Below are positions 42,220-50,902 of a DNA stretch of 64,000 nucleotides, in pieces. The DNA comes from Streptomyces sp. GESEQ-4 (GTDB lineage: Bacteria; Actinomycetota; Actinomycetes; Streptomycetales; Streptomycetaceae). The position numbers and the translations under genes were made by a program. The stretch spans positions 1 to 64,000 of the forward strand of contig NZ_JAFFSU010000022.1 of the NCBI RefSeq assembly GCF_017948455.1, written 5' to 3'. A model generated the notes under the pieces. That model saw only the letters and a program-made list of their open reading frames with translations. It did not search any database and was not told the origin of the DNA. Position 1 is the stretch's first letter. Each line of letters opens with the position of its first letter.

Positions 42220-43104
42220 ATGATTCGCTCCCAGCGCTGGAAGGGTGCCGCGTTCACGGTCCCCTTCCAGCTCGGCTTCGTCTTCCTGTACCTGCTCCCC
42301 ATCGGTTACGCCGTCTACCAGTCGCTCTATCGCGAGCAGCAGTCCGGGCTCGGGCTCGGCGGCGCCACCGAGCAGTTCGCCGGCTTCGACAACTACCGGC
42401 AGGGTCTGACCGACTCGGCGTTCATGGGGTCCGTGCTGCGGGTGGTGCTGTTCGCCTGCGTGCAGATCCCGGTGATGCTGCTGATCAGCCTGGCGCTGGC
42501 GCTGCTTCTGGACGCGCTCACCTCGAAGGTGGCCGGCCGGTTCCGGATCCTGCTGCTGGTGCCGTACATGATCCCCGGCGTGGTCGCGGCGATCGTCTGG
42601 ATCAACCTCTACAGCCCCGAGGTCGGCCCGCTCACCCCGCTCGGCGAACTCTTCGGCTTCGACTGGAACTTCTTCGCCCCGTCGATGGTCTGGCCGGCCA
42701 TCGGCAACTTGCTGACCTGGCACGGCATCGGCTACAACATGGTGATCATCTACTCGGCGCTCCAGGGCGTACCCCGTGAGCTGTTCGAGGCGGCGCGGCT
42801 CGACGGTGCCTCCGAGTGGCGGATCGCGCGCAGCATCAAGATCCCGTTCGTGCGGGGCGCGCTGGTCCTGACCGGCATGCTGTCGATCATCCAGATGCTG
42901 CAGATCTTCAACGAGCCCGCGCTGTTCCGGAACGTCACCCCGCAGACGGTCAGCGACACCTTCACCCCGATCATGATCATCTACAACCAGGCGTTCAACG
43001 CCGGCAACTACCACTACGCCGCGACGCTGTCAGTGCTGCTCGCCCTGATCCTCGGTGTCGCGTCCTTCCTCTTCTACAAGCTGACCTCGAGGGAGGTGGA
43101 CTGA
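42220..43104 (+). CDS. Carbohydrate ABC transporter permease, MalF/CUT1 type
   Basis: 294 residues from ATG 42220, 11 bp after the binding-protein stop. Six membrane helices (first VPFQLGFVFLYLLPIGYAVYQ). The EAA loop ELFEAARLDGASEWRIARSIKIP is near residue 190. Its stop overlaps the next start (TGATG), so translation is coupled. It works with the binding protein and MalG-type partner and needs a shared ATPase from elsewhere. Confidence 0.88.
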   Translation: MIRSQRWKGAAFTVPFQLGFVFLYLLPIGYAVYQSLYREQQSGLGLGGATEQFAGFDNYRQGLTDSAFMGSVLRVVLFACVQIPVMLLISLALALLLDALTSKVAGRFRILLLVPYMIPGVVAAIVWINLYSPEVGPLTPLGELFGFDWNFFAPSMVWPAIGNLLTWHGIGYNMVIIYSALQGVPRELFEAARLDGASEWRIARSIKIPFVRGALVLTGMLSIIQMLQIFNEPALFRNVTPQTVSDTFTPIMIIYNQAFNAGNYHYAATLSVLLALILGVASFLFYKLTSREVD

Positions 43105-44027
43105 TGGTGCTGACTGACAAGGCCACGAAGGACGCGAAGGAGTCGGCGGGCCGTCCCGTCCGGCGCCTGAACCGGCCGGACTCCGCCGCCCGCTCCCGTG
43201 GCGGCCAGCGGTTCCTGCTCGTCGGGCTGATCATGGCCAGCATGTACAGCCTGTTCCCTGTGTGGTGGCTGATCGTCGCCTCGACGAAGGACCGCACGGG
43301 CCTGTACCAGTCGAACGGCCTGTGGTTCTCGGGCTGGCACCTGTGGGACAACCTGGAGCAGCTGTTCACTTACGAGGACGGCATCTTCCTGCGCTGGACG
43401 GCCAACTCGTTCCTGTACGCGGGCCTCGGCTCGCTCGGCGGCACGCTGCTCGCGCTGGCGACGGGCTACGGTCTGGCCCGCTTCGAGTTCCCCGGGCGCA
43501 ATCTGGCGTTCGCGGCGGTGGTCGGCTCGTTCCTGATCCCGATCGCCCTGCTCACCCTGCCGCTGTATCTGCTGTTCTCGGAGATCGGGCTGGTCGACAC
43601 GCCCTGGGCGATGCTGATCCCCTGCCTGATCAACCCCTTCAGCGTCTATCTGGCCAAGGTCTACACCGAAGCGACCATCCCCTACGAACTCCTCGAAGCC
43701 GCCCGCATCGACGGCGCCGGTGAGCTGCGGATCTTCTTCAGCATCGTGCTGCGCATGATGACGACGGGCGGGGCCACGGTGTTCCTGCTCGCCTTCGTGA
43801 ACACCTGGAACGCCTTCTTCCTCCCCCTCACCGTGCTGCGCGGCGAGGAGAACTGGACCCTCAACCTGGGCCTGTACAACTGGTCCGGGAAACGCCTGGA
43901 GTCCGGCGTCGACCTGACCAGCCTGGTGCTGACCGGCGCGCTGCTGTCCATCGTCCCGATGGCGATCATGATGGTCGCGATGCGCCGCTACTGGCGGACC
44001 GGCGTCACCTTGGGAGCCCTCAAGTGA
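43104..44027 (+). CDS. Carbohydrate ABC transporter permease, MalG/CUT1 type
   Basis: 307 residues. A charged cytoplasmic N-terminus (about 1-33) precedes six helices starting FLLVGLIMASMYSLFPVWWLI. The EAA loop ELLEAARIDGAGELRIFFSIVL is near residue 205. GGGAGG lies 8 bases before ATG 43104. Last gene of the importer operon, followed by a 250-bp operator-containing gap and the third lacI gene. Confidence 0.88.
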   Translation: MVLTDKATKDAKESAGRPVRRLNRPDSAARSRGGQRFLLVGLIMASMYSLFPVWWLIVASTKDRTGLYQSNGLWFSGWHLWDNLEQLFTYEDGIFLRWTANSFLYAGLGSLGGTLLALATGYGLARFEFPGRNLAFAAVVGSFLIPIALLTLPLYLLFSEIGLVDTPWAMLIPCLINPFSVYLAKVYTEATIPYELLEAARIDGAGELRIFFSIVLRMMTTGGATVFLLAFVNTWNAFFLPLTVLRGEENWTLNLGLYNWSGKRLESGVDLTSLVLTGALLSIVPMAIMMVAMRRYWRTGVTLGALK

Positions 44028-44118
44028 CCCTGCCGCCATACGCGGGCCGCGTGCGGGACGCCGTCCCCGGCGACTCTCCGGCCGGGGTGCCCGGCTGACC
44101 ACCGCCCTCCGTTCGAAG

Positions 44119-44244
44119 TTTCGAAAGCGCAGGCCCGTCGGATCACGCCGAAGTCCGGCCTCTTCCCGCCGAACTGTGGTGAACCTAGGGTAGGAAGCGC
44201 TTACTATTTCGCGCCGACTGTTTCTGCGCTGGTCGAAACTTTCA
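44119..44244. promoter_or_regulatory. Operator cluster upstream of third lacI gene
   Basis: Three sites lie in the 250-bp gap: TTTCGAAA (44119-44126), AAGCGCTT (44195-44202, also found at 16023) and CGAAACTTTCA (44234-44244). The last is one base short of the CGAAA-N-TTTCG inverted repeat I recall for the Streptomyces xylan/xylobiose repressors (BxlR/XlnR type). It lies 33 bp before the lacI start. No other gene is visible in the gap. Confidence 0.5.
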
Positions 44245-44277
44245 TGGCCCCGCGGGCGGGCCGGAGAGGTGGGTCCG

Positions 44278-45318
44278 ATGGGCCGTACAGGGAGTGCGAG
44301 CGTGGCGGCCGGGCCGACGCTGGCCGTCGTCGCCCGGGAGGCGGGCGTGTCCGTGCCGACCGCGTCCAAGGTCGTCAACGGCCGGGAGGACGTGGCACCC
44401 GAGACCCGCCGCCGGGTCACCGAGGCGCTGGACCGGCTCGGTTATGTGCGCAGACCGAGGTTCGACACGGCGCGGGTGTCCGGGATGGTCGACCTGGTGC
44501 TGCACTCGCTGGAGAGTTCCTGGTCGGGTGCGGTGCTGCACGGGGTGGAGGCGGCGGCCCACGACGCCGGTCTGGAGGTGGTCGTGTCGGCCGGTCCGAA
44601 CCGGACGCGGGTCGGCCGTCCGGAGCGCGGCTGGCTGGACAAGCTCACCGCACGCGGTTCGTCGGGCGTGCTGTTCAACCTGGCCGAGCTGACGCCGTCC
44701 CAGCACGCGTGGCTGGAGCAGCACCGCATCCCGTACGTGCTGATCGACCCGGTCCTCGATCCGCCGCCCGGCGTGGTGTCGGTGGGCGCGGCGAACTGGC
44801 ACGGCGGGGTGACGGCGACCGAGCATCTGCTGTCGCTGGGCCACGAGCGCATCGCCGTGGTCGCCGGCGGCACGCACACGATGTGCAGCAGCGCGCGCAT
44901 CGCCGGCTATCGCTCGGCGCTCGTGACGGCGGGGATACGGCAGCGGCCCGAGTACGTCCGGCACGCCGGCTTCGACCAGGGCGCGGCCCGCCGCCGCACG
45001 CTGGAACTCCTCGACCTGCCCGAGCCGCCCACCGCGGTCTTCGTGTGCTCGGACCGGATGGCCCTGGGCGTCTACGAGGCCTTGGCCGAGCGGGGGTTGA
45101 GCGTGCCGTACGACCTGAGTGTCGTCGGTTTCGACGATCTGCCCGAGGCCCGCTGGACCACGCCGGCCCTCACCACGATTCGCCAGCCGCTGTCGGAGAT
45201 GGCGGCGACGGCCCTGCGGCTGCTGGTCCGCATGATGGAGGGCGACCGGCCGGAGAACACCCGCACCGAGCTGTCCACGCGGTTGGTGCAGCGGGAGAGC
45301 ACGGCCCCGCTCCGGTGA
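44278..45318 (+). CDS. LacI-family transcriptional regulator, BxlR/XlnR-like
   Basis: 346 residues from ATG 44278 (GGAGAGG 8 bases upstream; a GTG at 44269 overlaps that site). HTH LAVVAREAGVSVPTASKVVNGRED is at about 14-37. The effector domain ends with VVGFDDLPEARWTTPALTTIRQPLSEMAATALRLL, the standard LacI C-terminal signature. The PTASKVVNG recognition helix differs from the STVSRVLGG-type helices of the other two LacI proteins here and is the type found in cellobiose/xylobiose repressors. It is downstream of the second importer operon and preceded by a CGAAA-C-TTTCA site, so it probably controls that importer and itself. Confidence 0.88.
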   Translation: MGRTGSASVAAGPTLAVVAREAGVSVPTASKVVNGREDVAPETRRRVTEALDRLGYVRRPRFDTARVSGMVDLVLHSLESSWSGAVLHGVEAAAHDAGLEVVVSAGPNRTRVGRPERGWLDKLTARGSSGVLFNLAELTPSQHAWLEQHRIPYVLIDPVLDPPPGVVSVGAANWHGGVTATEHLLSLGHERIAVVAGGTHTMCSSARIAGYRSALVTAGIRQRPEYVRHAGFDQGAARRRTLELLDLPEPPTAVFVCSDRMALGVYEALAERGLSVPYDLSVVGFDDLPEARWTTPALTTIRQPLSEMAATALRLLVRMMEGDRPENTRTELSTRLVQRESTAPLR

Positions 45319-45385
45319 GTCAACCATCACGGTTGTTGCATCGGAACGGCCTCTGCGCATACCGATTGACCGCGACAATGCGTGT

Positions 45386-46402
45386 ATGACCGATGACTGG
45401 CAGCAACGTATCGACGCCTTGCAGGAGGAGTTGGTCCGCCGTGACGACCCCGCCGCCTGGGTGCGGGAGGCCGACGCGATGGAGGCGACTGTGCGGTATC
45501 CCCGTATCGCCCTGCGCGGGCCGGTGTTCGGGATCGCGGCGCAGGACCCGGCGGTGGGGCCCCAGTGGCGGGTGGTGAAGCCGGTGGTGGACGGGATGCC
45601 GCAGGTGGCGCGGGACGGGCTGCAGTCGCATCTGTTCTTCACCGCGAAGGACGACACCGACGATCCGGCCGTACGGCGTGAACTGCTGGCGGCGGTGGAG
45701 GTGTTGGAGCGGGAGCCGGTGGACGAGGTGACGGCCTGCGGGGTGCGGTACCGGGTGGTGCGCGGGGACGAGTTCGCGCGGATGGGGGACGACGGCCTGG
45801 AGCCGCCCCGGCCCACCGACCGGGAGCCGGTGGAGCGGTCGTGGGATCGGCAGACGCGCCACGCGCCCCTGGACGTGGAGTTCGTCCTCGATCCGGAGCG
45901 CCTGGACGGGCCGTCCGCGGGCGCGCTGACGCTGGGGCTGCGGGACTTCGCGTACCGGGGCTCCCGCTTCCCCGCCGACGTGCGCGCGGATTCCGAGCGG
46001 GCGGTCGCCACGCATCCCGAACTCGTGCTGCTGCCCACCGGTTTCGGTGTGGTCGAGCGCGGCGGCGACGGCTGGCATCCGCGCAGCACGCTCCAGCCCA
46101 CGCCGCATGACGCCCGGCGCGTGCTCTATGACGGGATGGCCGAGATCTGGGCCATGCTGTACCAGTTCGACGACGCGAAGAAGGCCCGGTACGCGCGGGC
46201 GGCCGAGGAGTACCGGGCGCTCGGCCACGCCGACGAGTTCGAGGTGGACGGCCAGGTCTTCCGGATCTGCCGAGTGGAGCGGTTGCTCCGCACGGGTGCG
46301 GACGGGCCGGAGATGCCGCGGCCGTCGGACGTGGACGAGTACGGGCCGATGAAGATGCATCCGACGATGGATCCGGCGGACGGGAGCCTCACGCATGAGT
46401 GA
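45386..46402 (+). CDS. DUF5954-family protein
   Basis: 338 residues, soluble, no signal peptide. The N-terminus MTDDWQQRIDALQEELVRRDDPAAWV and the middle SHLFFTAKDDTDD with GVRYRVVRGDEF match the Streptomyces DUF5954 family as I remember it. No catalytic motif is recognised. It stands alone, followed by a dispersed repeat. A modest operator-free gap of 67 bp separates it from the lacI gene upstream. Function unknown. Confidence 0.75.
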   Translation: MTDDWQQRIDALQEELVRRDDPAAWVREADAMEATVRYPRIALRGPVFGIAAQDPAVGPQWRVVKPVVDGMPQVARDGLQSHLFFTAKDDTDDPAVRRELLAAVEVLEREPVDEVTACGVRYRVVRGDEFARMGDDGLEPPRPTDREPVERSWDRQTRHAPLDVEFVLDPERLDGPSAGALTLGLRDFAYRGSRFPADVRADSERAVATHPELVLLPTGFGVVERGGDGWHPRSTLQPTPHDARRVLYDGMAEIWAMLYQFDDAKKARYARAAEEYRALGHADEFEVDGQVFRICRVERLLRTGADGPEMPRPSDVDEYGPMKMHPTMDPADGSLTHE

Positions 46403-46431
46403 GGGGTGCGTGGTCGATCCTCTGCGGCGCC

Positions 46432-46474
46432 GTTGTGGCTGGTCGCGCAGTTCCCCGCGCCCCTTTCGGGGCGC
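46432..46474 (-). repeat. Dispersed 3'-end repeat, copy 2 (reverse orientation)
   Basis: Reverse-oriented copy (GTTGTGGCTGGTCGCGCAG followed by TTCCCCGCGCCCC). It lacks the central GCGGCTCCGCCGC module. It ends in GCGCCCCTTTCGGGGCGC, a self-complementary hairpin. It lies 30 bp after the DUF5954 stop. Confidence 0.7.
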
Positions 46475-46528
46475 TGCTGTGTCCGATTCTTTCAAGACCG
46501 CCGTCGCTGCGCTGCCTACGGTGGTCGC

Positions 46529-46918
46529 ATGACTCCACGATTCGATGCGATCGGCCTGATCGTCGCCGACATGGGTGCCTCTGTCGCCTTCTACCGCCGA
46601 GTCGGCTTCGCCTTCCCCGAGGGGGCCGAGAACGGACCGCACGCCGAGGCCCAACTGCCCGGCGGGCTGCGGCTGATGCTGGACACCGAGGAAATGGTCC
46701 GGTCCATCGTCGCCGGGTGGCAGCCTCCGGCCGGTGGCGGCCGGCATTCGCTGGCGCTGCTGTGCGACAGCCCGGGTGAGGTGGACCGGGTGTACGAGGA
46801 CCTGGTAAGTGCCGGGTACGAGGGCGGACACAAGCCGTGGGACGCCGAATGGGGCCAGCGGTACGCGGTGGTACACGACCCGGACGGACACGGGGTCGAC
46901 CTGTTCTGCCCCCTGTGA
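46529..46918 (+). CDS. VOC-superfamily (glyoxalase-like) protein
   Basis: 129 residues with paired beta-alpha-beta modules: FDAIGLIVADMGASVAFYRRVGF at the start and AVVHDPDGHGVDLFCPL at the end, where metal-binding or substrate residues usually sit. Possible roles are detoxification or drug binding. ATG 46529 is chosen because the VOC domain starts there. It is bounded by dispersed repeats on both sides and is probably monocistronic. Confidence 0.82.
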   Translation: MTPRFDAIGLIVADMGASVAFYRRVGFAFPEGAENGPHAEAQLPGGLRLMLDTEEMVRSIVAGWQPPAGGGRHSLALLCDSPGEVDRVYEDLVSAGYEGGHKPWDAEWGQRYAVVHDPDGHGVDLFCPL

Positions 46919-46928
46919 CGGTTCGGCA

Positions 46929-46995
46929 GCGCCCCAAAGGGGCGCGGGGCTGTGTCAATTTGCGGCTCCGCCGCGTGGGCGCGACCAGCCACAAC
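46929..46995 (+). repeat. Dispersed 3'-end repeat, copy 3
   Basis: Ten bases after the VOC stop. Contains GCGCCCCAAAGGGGCGC (hairpin), GGGGCTGTGTCAATTTGC, the GCGGCTCCGCCGC palindrome and GCGACCAGCCACAAC. Near-identical to copies 1 and 5. Confidence 0.75.
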
Positions 46996-47023
46996 GCACC
47001 CGCAGACAACCGACAACCCGTCG

Positions 47024-47707
47024 TCACCGTCCCAGTAGTTGGCTGAGCGGCATCCCCGCCAACTCCCGCACATCCCGGGCAAGATGCGCCTGATCGGCGA
47101 AGCCCGCCCGTACCGCCGTCTCGGCGAGGGGAACCCCGTCGCGCGCCAGCGCCAACGCGCGTTGCAGGCGCAGGACCCTGGCGAGCGTCTTGGGGCCGTA
47201 ACCGAAGGCGGTCAGGCACCGGCGGTGCAACTGGCGGGCGCCGAGCCCGAGTTCGTCGGCGGTGGCGGCGACCGGGCGGCCGGTGTCGAGTGCCGCGACG
47301 ACCCGAAGCAGCAGCGGGTCGGGCGGTTCGGTGTCGGCGGCCCGCTGCAACGCCACGTCCTCCAGCCCCGTCATGGGGTCCGCGGCCGCCTCGATACGGC
47401 CGCGCAGGCGCCGTACCTCCGCGGCCGGCCACAGGTCGGCCAACTCCACGCGCCGGTCCCGCAGTTCGTGTGCGGGCACGCCGAGGAACGCGGGCGCGGT
47501 GCCGGGGTAGAAGCGGACGCCCGCCCAGTGGCGGGGGCCGCCTTCGGGAACGTACACCTGGGTGTCGGGTCCCGCGACGAGCAGTCGGCCGTCGTTCCAG
47601 AGCAGGTCCATGCAGCCGTCGGGCAGTACGGGCCGGCCGACGGGGTCCTCGATGGTCCGGCGCCACACGACCGCGCCCGGCAGCCGGGACGCTCGCTCGG
47701 TGTACAC
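47024..47707 (-). CDS. AraC-family transcriptional regulator (DUF6597-type N-terminus)
   Basis: 227 residues. The N-terminal domain begins around WRRTIEDPVGRPVLPDGCMDLLWNDG, characteristic of short AraC proteins with a DUF6597 sensor. The C-terminal double HTH (about 140-225) includes ADELGLGARQLHRRCLTAFGYGPKTLARVLRLQRAL and AGFADQAHLARDVRELAG. GTG 47707 is used. It lies 10 bp downstream of a second AraC-family gene on the same strand, so they may be co-transcribed. Confidence 0.85.
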   Translation of the reverse strand: MYTERASRLPGAVVWRRTIEDPVGRPVLPDGCMDLLWNDGRLLVAGPDTQVYVPEGGPRHWAGVRFYPGTAPAFLGVPAHELRDRRVELADLWPAAEVRRLRGRIEAAADPMTGLEDVALQRAADTEPPDPLLLRVVAALDTGRPVAATADELGLGARQLHRRCLTAFGYGPKTLARVLRLQRALALARDGVPLAETAVRAGFADQAHLARDVRELAGMPLSQLLGR

Positions 47708-47717
47708 GTACGAAAGG

Positions 47718-48656
47718 CTACGACGCCACGCGCGTCCGATGGTCCTGCGGACTGATGCCGTACACCCTCTTGAAGGCGCTGGACAGGGCGAACGCGCTGC
47801 CGTAGCCGACGTGGCGGGCGATGGCGGCGATGGTGTCGTCGGTGGTGCGGAGGCGGTCGGCGGCGAGGGCGAGGCGCCAGCCGGTGAGGTAGGACATCGG
47901 GGGCTCGCCCACGAGGTCGGTGAAGCGGCGGGCGAGGGCGGCCCGGGAGACGCCGGCCTTGGCGGCGAGGGAGGCGACCGTCCAGGGGTGGGCCGGGTCG
48001 TCCTGGACGAGGCGGAGGACGCGGCCGACCACGGGGTCGGCCAGGGCCCGGTACCAGGCGGGGGCCTCCGCGTCGGGGCGGGAGAACCAGGCCCGCAGCG
48101 CGGCGATGACCAGCAGGTCGAGAAGGCGGTCCAGGACGACCTCCTGGCCCGGTTCGTCGCGGACGATCTCCTCCATGAGCAGCGGGGTGAGCGGGCACTG
48201 CCACACGTCGGAGGTGAGGGTGATCAGTGGCGGGAGGGCGTCCAGGAGCCGGCCGCTGATCTCGCCCTGCATCGGGTAGGTGCCGATCAGCATGACCGCG
48301 GAGCCGTCGAGCCGGTCGCCCCAGGTGCGGACGCCGAGGTCCATGGAGCCGTTCAGGGCGCGGCCGTCGGGGTAGCGGCACTCCTGGCCCGGCAGGATGA
48401 GGGCCTGCGGGGCGGTGCCGGGGGCGTCGGCGCAGGTGTACGGGTCCGGGCCGCGGGCGATCGCCAGGTCGCCGGGCGTCAGCCGGACCGGCTCCCCCGT
48501 GTCCGGCAGGATCCAGGCGGCGCCGCGGACCATCAGCATCACCGTGAGCGGGGCGCGGTCCTCGATGCGGATCGCCCACGGTGGCTCGAAGCACGCACGG
48601 ATCATGAAGGCGCCACGCGCGCGTGGACCCTCGAGAAGGCCTGCGAGAGCGTCCAT
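47718..48656 (-). CDS. AraC-family transcriptional regulator (cupin_6-type N-terminus)
   Basis: 312 residues. A cupin-like sensor domain (about 1-180) contains PLTVMLMVRGAAWILPD, LTPGDLAIARGP and SDVWQCPLTPLLMEEI. The C-terminal AraC HTH pair (about 205-305) contains WTVASLAAKAGVSRAALARRFTDLVGEPPMSYLTGWRL and YGSAFALSSAFKRVYG. It is divergent from the NmrA-like gene at 48737 across 80 bp, the usual arrangement for a regulator and its oxidoreductase target. ATG 48656 is taken; there is no clear Shine-Dalgarno, so a leaderless transcript is possible. Confidence 0.87.
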   Translation of the reverse strand: MDALAGLLEGPRARGAFMIRACFEPPWAIRIEDRAPLTVMLMVRGAAWILPDTGEPVRLTPGDLAIARGPDPYTCADAPGTAPQALILPGQECRYPDGRALNGSMDLGVRTWGDRLDGSAVMLIGTYPMQGEISGRLLDALPPLITLTSDVWQCPLTPLLMEEIVRDEPGQEVVLDRLLDLLVIAALRAWFSRPDAEAPAWYRALADPVVGRVLRLVQDDPAHPWTVASLAAKAGVSRAALARRFTDLVGEPPMSYLTGWRLALAADRLRTTDDTIAAIARHVGYGSAFALSSAFKRVYGISPQDHRTRVAS

Positions 48657-48736
48657 GGGGCCAGCGTAGACGCGCACGTATGGGAATGAGCCGTTCAGCG
48701 ATGGGCTGTTGGGGCGCGCGGCCGTTGGCTGGAGGC

Positions 48737-49573
48737 ATGACGGAGAACACGCGGAACATGACGGTTGTGGTGACCGGCGCCTCCGGGCGGACCGGCAGCC
48801 GGGTCGCCGACTCCCTGCGGGGCGCCGGCCTGAGCGTGCGCGAGGCCTCGCGCGCCCGGGGTTTCGACTGGGAGGACCCGACGACGTGGGCGGACACCCT
48901 GCGCGACGCCGACGCGGCGTATCTGATGTACCCGTCCGACGTCGGCTCCCCCGCGGCGGCCGAGGGCATCGGCGCGCTCGCCCGGGAGGCGGTGGGGCTC
49001 GGCGTACGGCACCTGGTGCTGCTGTCGGCGCGCGGCGAGGAGCAGGCACGGGCGACCGAGGAGGCGCTGACGTCGTCCGGGGCGGACTGGACGATCCTGC
49101 GGTGCACGTGGTTCGCGCAAAACTTCAGCGAGGGCCTGCTCGCGGAGGGGCTGGTGCAGACGGGCGAGCTGGTGTTCCCGGCCGGTGAGGTGCCCGAGCC
49201 GTTCCTGGACGTGCGGGACATCGGGGACGTGGTCGCGGCCGTGCTGACGTCCGGGGACCGGTATGCGGGACGGACGCTGGAGCTGACGGGGCCGCGGCTG
49301 CTGAGCTTCCGGGAGGCGGTGGCGGAGATCGCCGCTGCCACCGGGACCGAGCTGAGGTACACGCCGGTGCCGGCGCGGGCGTACGGCGAGTTCCTGACCG
49401 GCTTCGGCGTCCCGGCCGAGGAGGCGGACTTCCTGGTGGAGGTCTTCGAGGGGCTGCTGGACGGGCGCAACGCCCATGTCACGGACGGGGTGCGGCAGGT
49501 GCTGGGGCGCGAGGCGCGGGACTTCGCGGAGTTCGTACGGGAATCAGCGGCGGCCGGCGCCTGGAAACGCTGA
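48737..49573 (+). CDS. NmrA-like NAD(P)H-binding protein
   Basis: 278 residues. The Rossmann nucleotide loop VVVTGASGRTGSRVAD is near the N-terminus. The catalytic Tyr-x3-Lys of classical SDRs is missing, as in atypical NmrA/HSCARG SDRs. Further family features are HLVLLSARGEEQARATEEALTSSGADWTILR and WFAQNFSEG. It may be a quinone oxidoreductase or a redox sensor. ATG 48737 has GGAGG only one base away, so ATG 48758 (MTVVVTGASG) is an alternative. It is divergent from the cupin-AraC regulator. Confidence 0.82.
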   Translation: MTENTRNMTVVVTGASGRTGSRVADSLRGAGLSVREASRARGFDWEDPTTWADTLRDADAAYLMYPSDVGSPAAAEGIGALAREAVGLGVRHLVLLSARGEEQARATEEALTSSGADWTILRCTWFAQNFSEGLLAEGLVQTGELVFPAGEVPEPFLDVRDIGDVVAAVLTSGDRYAGRTLELTGPRLLSFREAVAEIAAATGTELRYTPVPARAYGEFLTGFGVPAEEADFLVEVFEGLLDGRNAHVTDGVRQVLGREARDFAEFVRESAAAGAWKR

Positions 49574-49617
49574 CCGGGGCCGAGCGGACCTCGGAGCCGG
49601 GGGTATGACACGGGCTC

Positions 49618-50769
49618 TCACTGCCCCTCCGGCGTCCCCGCCTCCTCCCCCTTCGGCGCGCTCTTCGCATGGGTGCGCAGGCGTGAGGTCACATCCTCCG
49701 GGGGGAGGAAGCGGGACCAGCGTTCGGGGAACTCGGACGGCATGTCCGGGTCGTCGGGGTCGGTGTCGCCGCGGTGGGCGGCGGCGCGGGCGACGTACTC
49801 GGCGATCTGGGCCTCGCGCATCCGCTCGTTGGCGGCGCGTGCCGCGGCGGTGGCGGCGGCCGGCCAGACGCGGTCGATGGCGGCGTTGACGGCGGCCCCG
49901 ACGAGGACGGCGAAGGCGGACACGCCGATCCACAGCATCACGGCGACGGCGGCGGCCAGCGAGCCGTAGATGGTGGCGCCCTCGACCGTGTTGGTCAGGT
50001 AGATCCGCAGCAGGAAGCTGCCCAGCACCCACATCCCGAGGGCCACCAGGGCGCCCGGCACGTCCTCGATCCACGGCGAGCGCACCGGCACGGACACGTG
50101 GTACAGCGTCGTCAGGAACGCGATGGACAGCACCATGACGACGGGCCAGTACAGCACCTGCACGAGGGTCTCCGACCACGGCAGGATGTTCAGCACCGCG
50201 TCAGGACCGGCCACCATCAGCGGCAGCGCGACCGAGCCGATCACCAGGGCCACCAGGAAGAGCACGAAGGCGACCAGCCGTGTCTTGACGATGCCGCGGA
50301 CGCCGTCGAGGCCGTACATCACGGTGATCGTGTCTATGAAGACGTTCACCGCACGCGATCCCGACCACAGCGCGAACAGGAAGCCGATGGAGATGACGTC
50401 GGGACGGCCGCCCTTCATCACGTCGTCCAGGATCGGCTGGGCGATCTGCGAGACCCCCTTGTCCGACAGGACCGTGCGGGAGGCCTCCAGGAGGTTGGCC
50501 TCCAGACTGCTGATGGTGTCGGTGCCGGTCCAGTCGTCGACGTAGCCGAGCAGTCCGATCATGCTCAGCAGCAGCGGGGGGACGGACAGCAGCGTGAAGA
50601 ACGCCGCCTCCGCCGCGAGACCAAGGATCCGGTACTCGATGCTCGAGTTGACGGTGTCCTTGAGCAACAGCCAGGCGGTCCGGCGCTTGGAGACGTTCCG
50701 GTAGAGGGCACGAGCCCGGTGGAGACGGCCTGAGGGGGGCGTCTCGGAGGAATCACTTGCTGGCTGCAC
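49618..50769 (-). CDS. YihY/BrkB-family inner-membrane protein
   Basis: 383 residues from GTG 50769. The YihY domain (about 30-300) has six hydrophobic helices and the family motifs YRILGLAAEAAFFTLLSVPPLLL near the first helix and GATIYGSLAAAVAVMLWIGVSAFAVLVGAAVNA near the last. The C-terminus (about 305-383) is charged and soluble. The family is often misnamed ribonuclease BN; its transport or envelope role is unclear. It is convergent with the NmrA-like gene and divergent from the AidB-like gene. Confidence 0.88.
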   Translation of the reverse strand: MQPASDSSETPPSGRLHRARALYRNVSKRRTAWLLLKDTVNSSIEYRILGLAAEAAFFTLLSVPPLLLSMIGLLGYVDDWTGTDTISSLEANLLEASRTVLSDKGVSQIAQPILDDVMKGGRPDVISIGFLFALWSGSRAVNVFIDTITVMYGLDGVRGIVKTRLVAFVLFLVALVIGSVALPLMVAGPDAVLNILPWSETLVQVLYWPVVMVLSIAFLTTLYHVSVPVRSPWIEDVPGALVALGMWVLGSFLLRIYLTNTVEGATIYGSLAAAVAVMLWIGVSAFAVLVGAAVNAAIDRVWPAAATAAARAANERMREAQIAEYVARAAAHRGDTDPDDPDMPSEFPERWSRFLPPEDVTSRLRTHAKSAPKGEEAGTPEGQ

Positions 50770-50902
50770 GAACTAAAGGTATCCGCCGCGGGAGGCTCCG
50801 CTCACCCCCCAGTGGCGCGGCCGGGTCACCGCGTCCGTCCCATGTGAGGCGGGGCGTGCCAGTGTGGTGACCCTCGCCGTACCGAGGGGTAGGTTCGCTG
50901 AC

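Noticed and set aside
44242..46101. 619-codon minus-strand open frame opposite the third lacI and DUF5954 genes
   Set aside because: It is a shadow of two plus-strand genes with clear families; the product is low-complexity Arg/Ser/Gly sequence.
48623..48736. Upstream extension of the NmrA-like gene
   Set aside because: Overlaps the divergent AraC start and has no NAD-binding homology before MTVVVTGASG.
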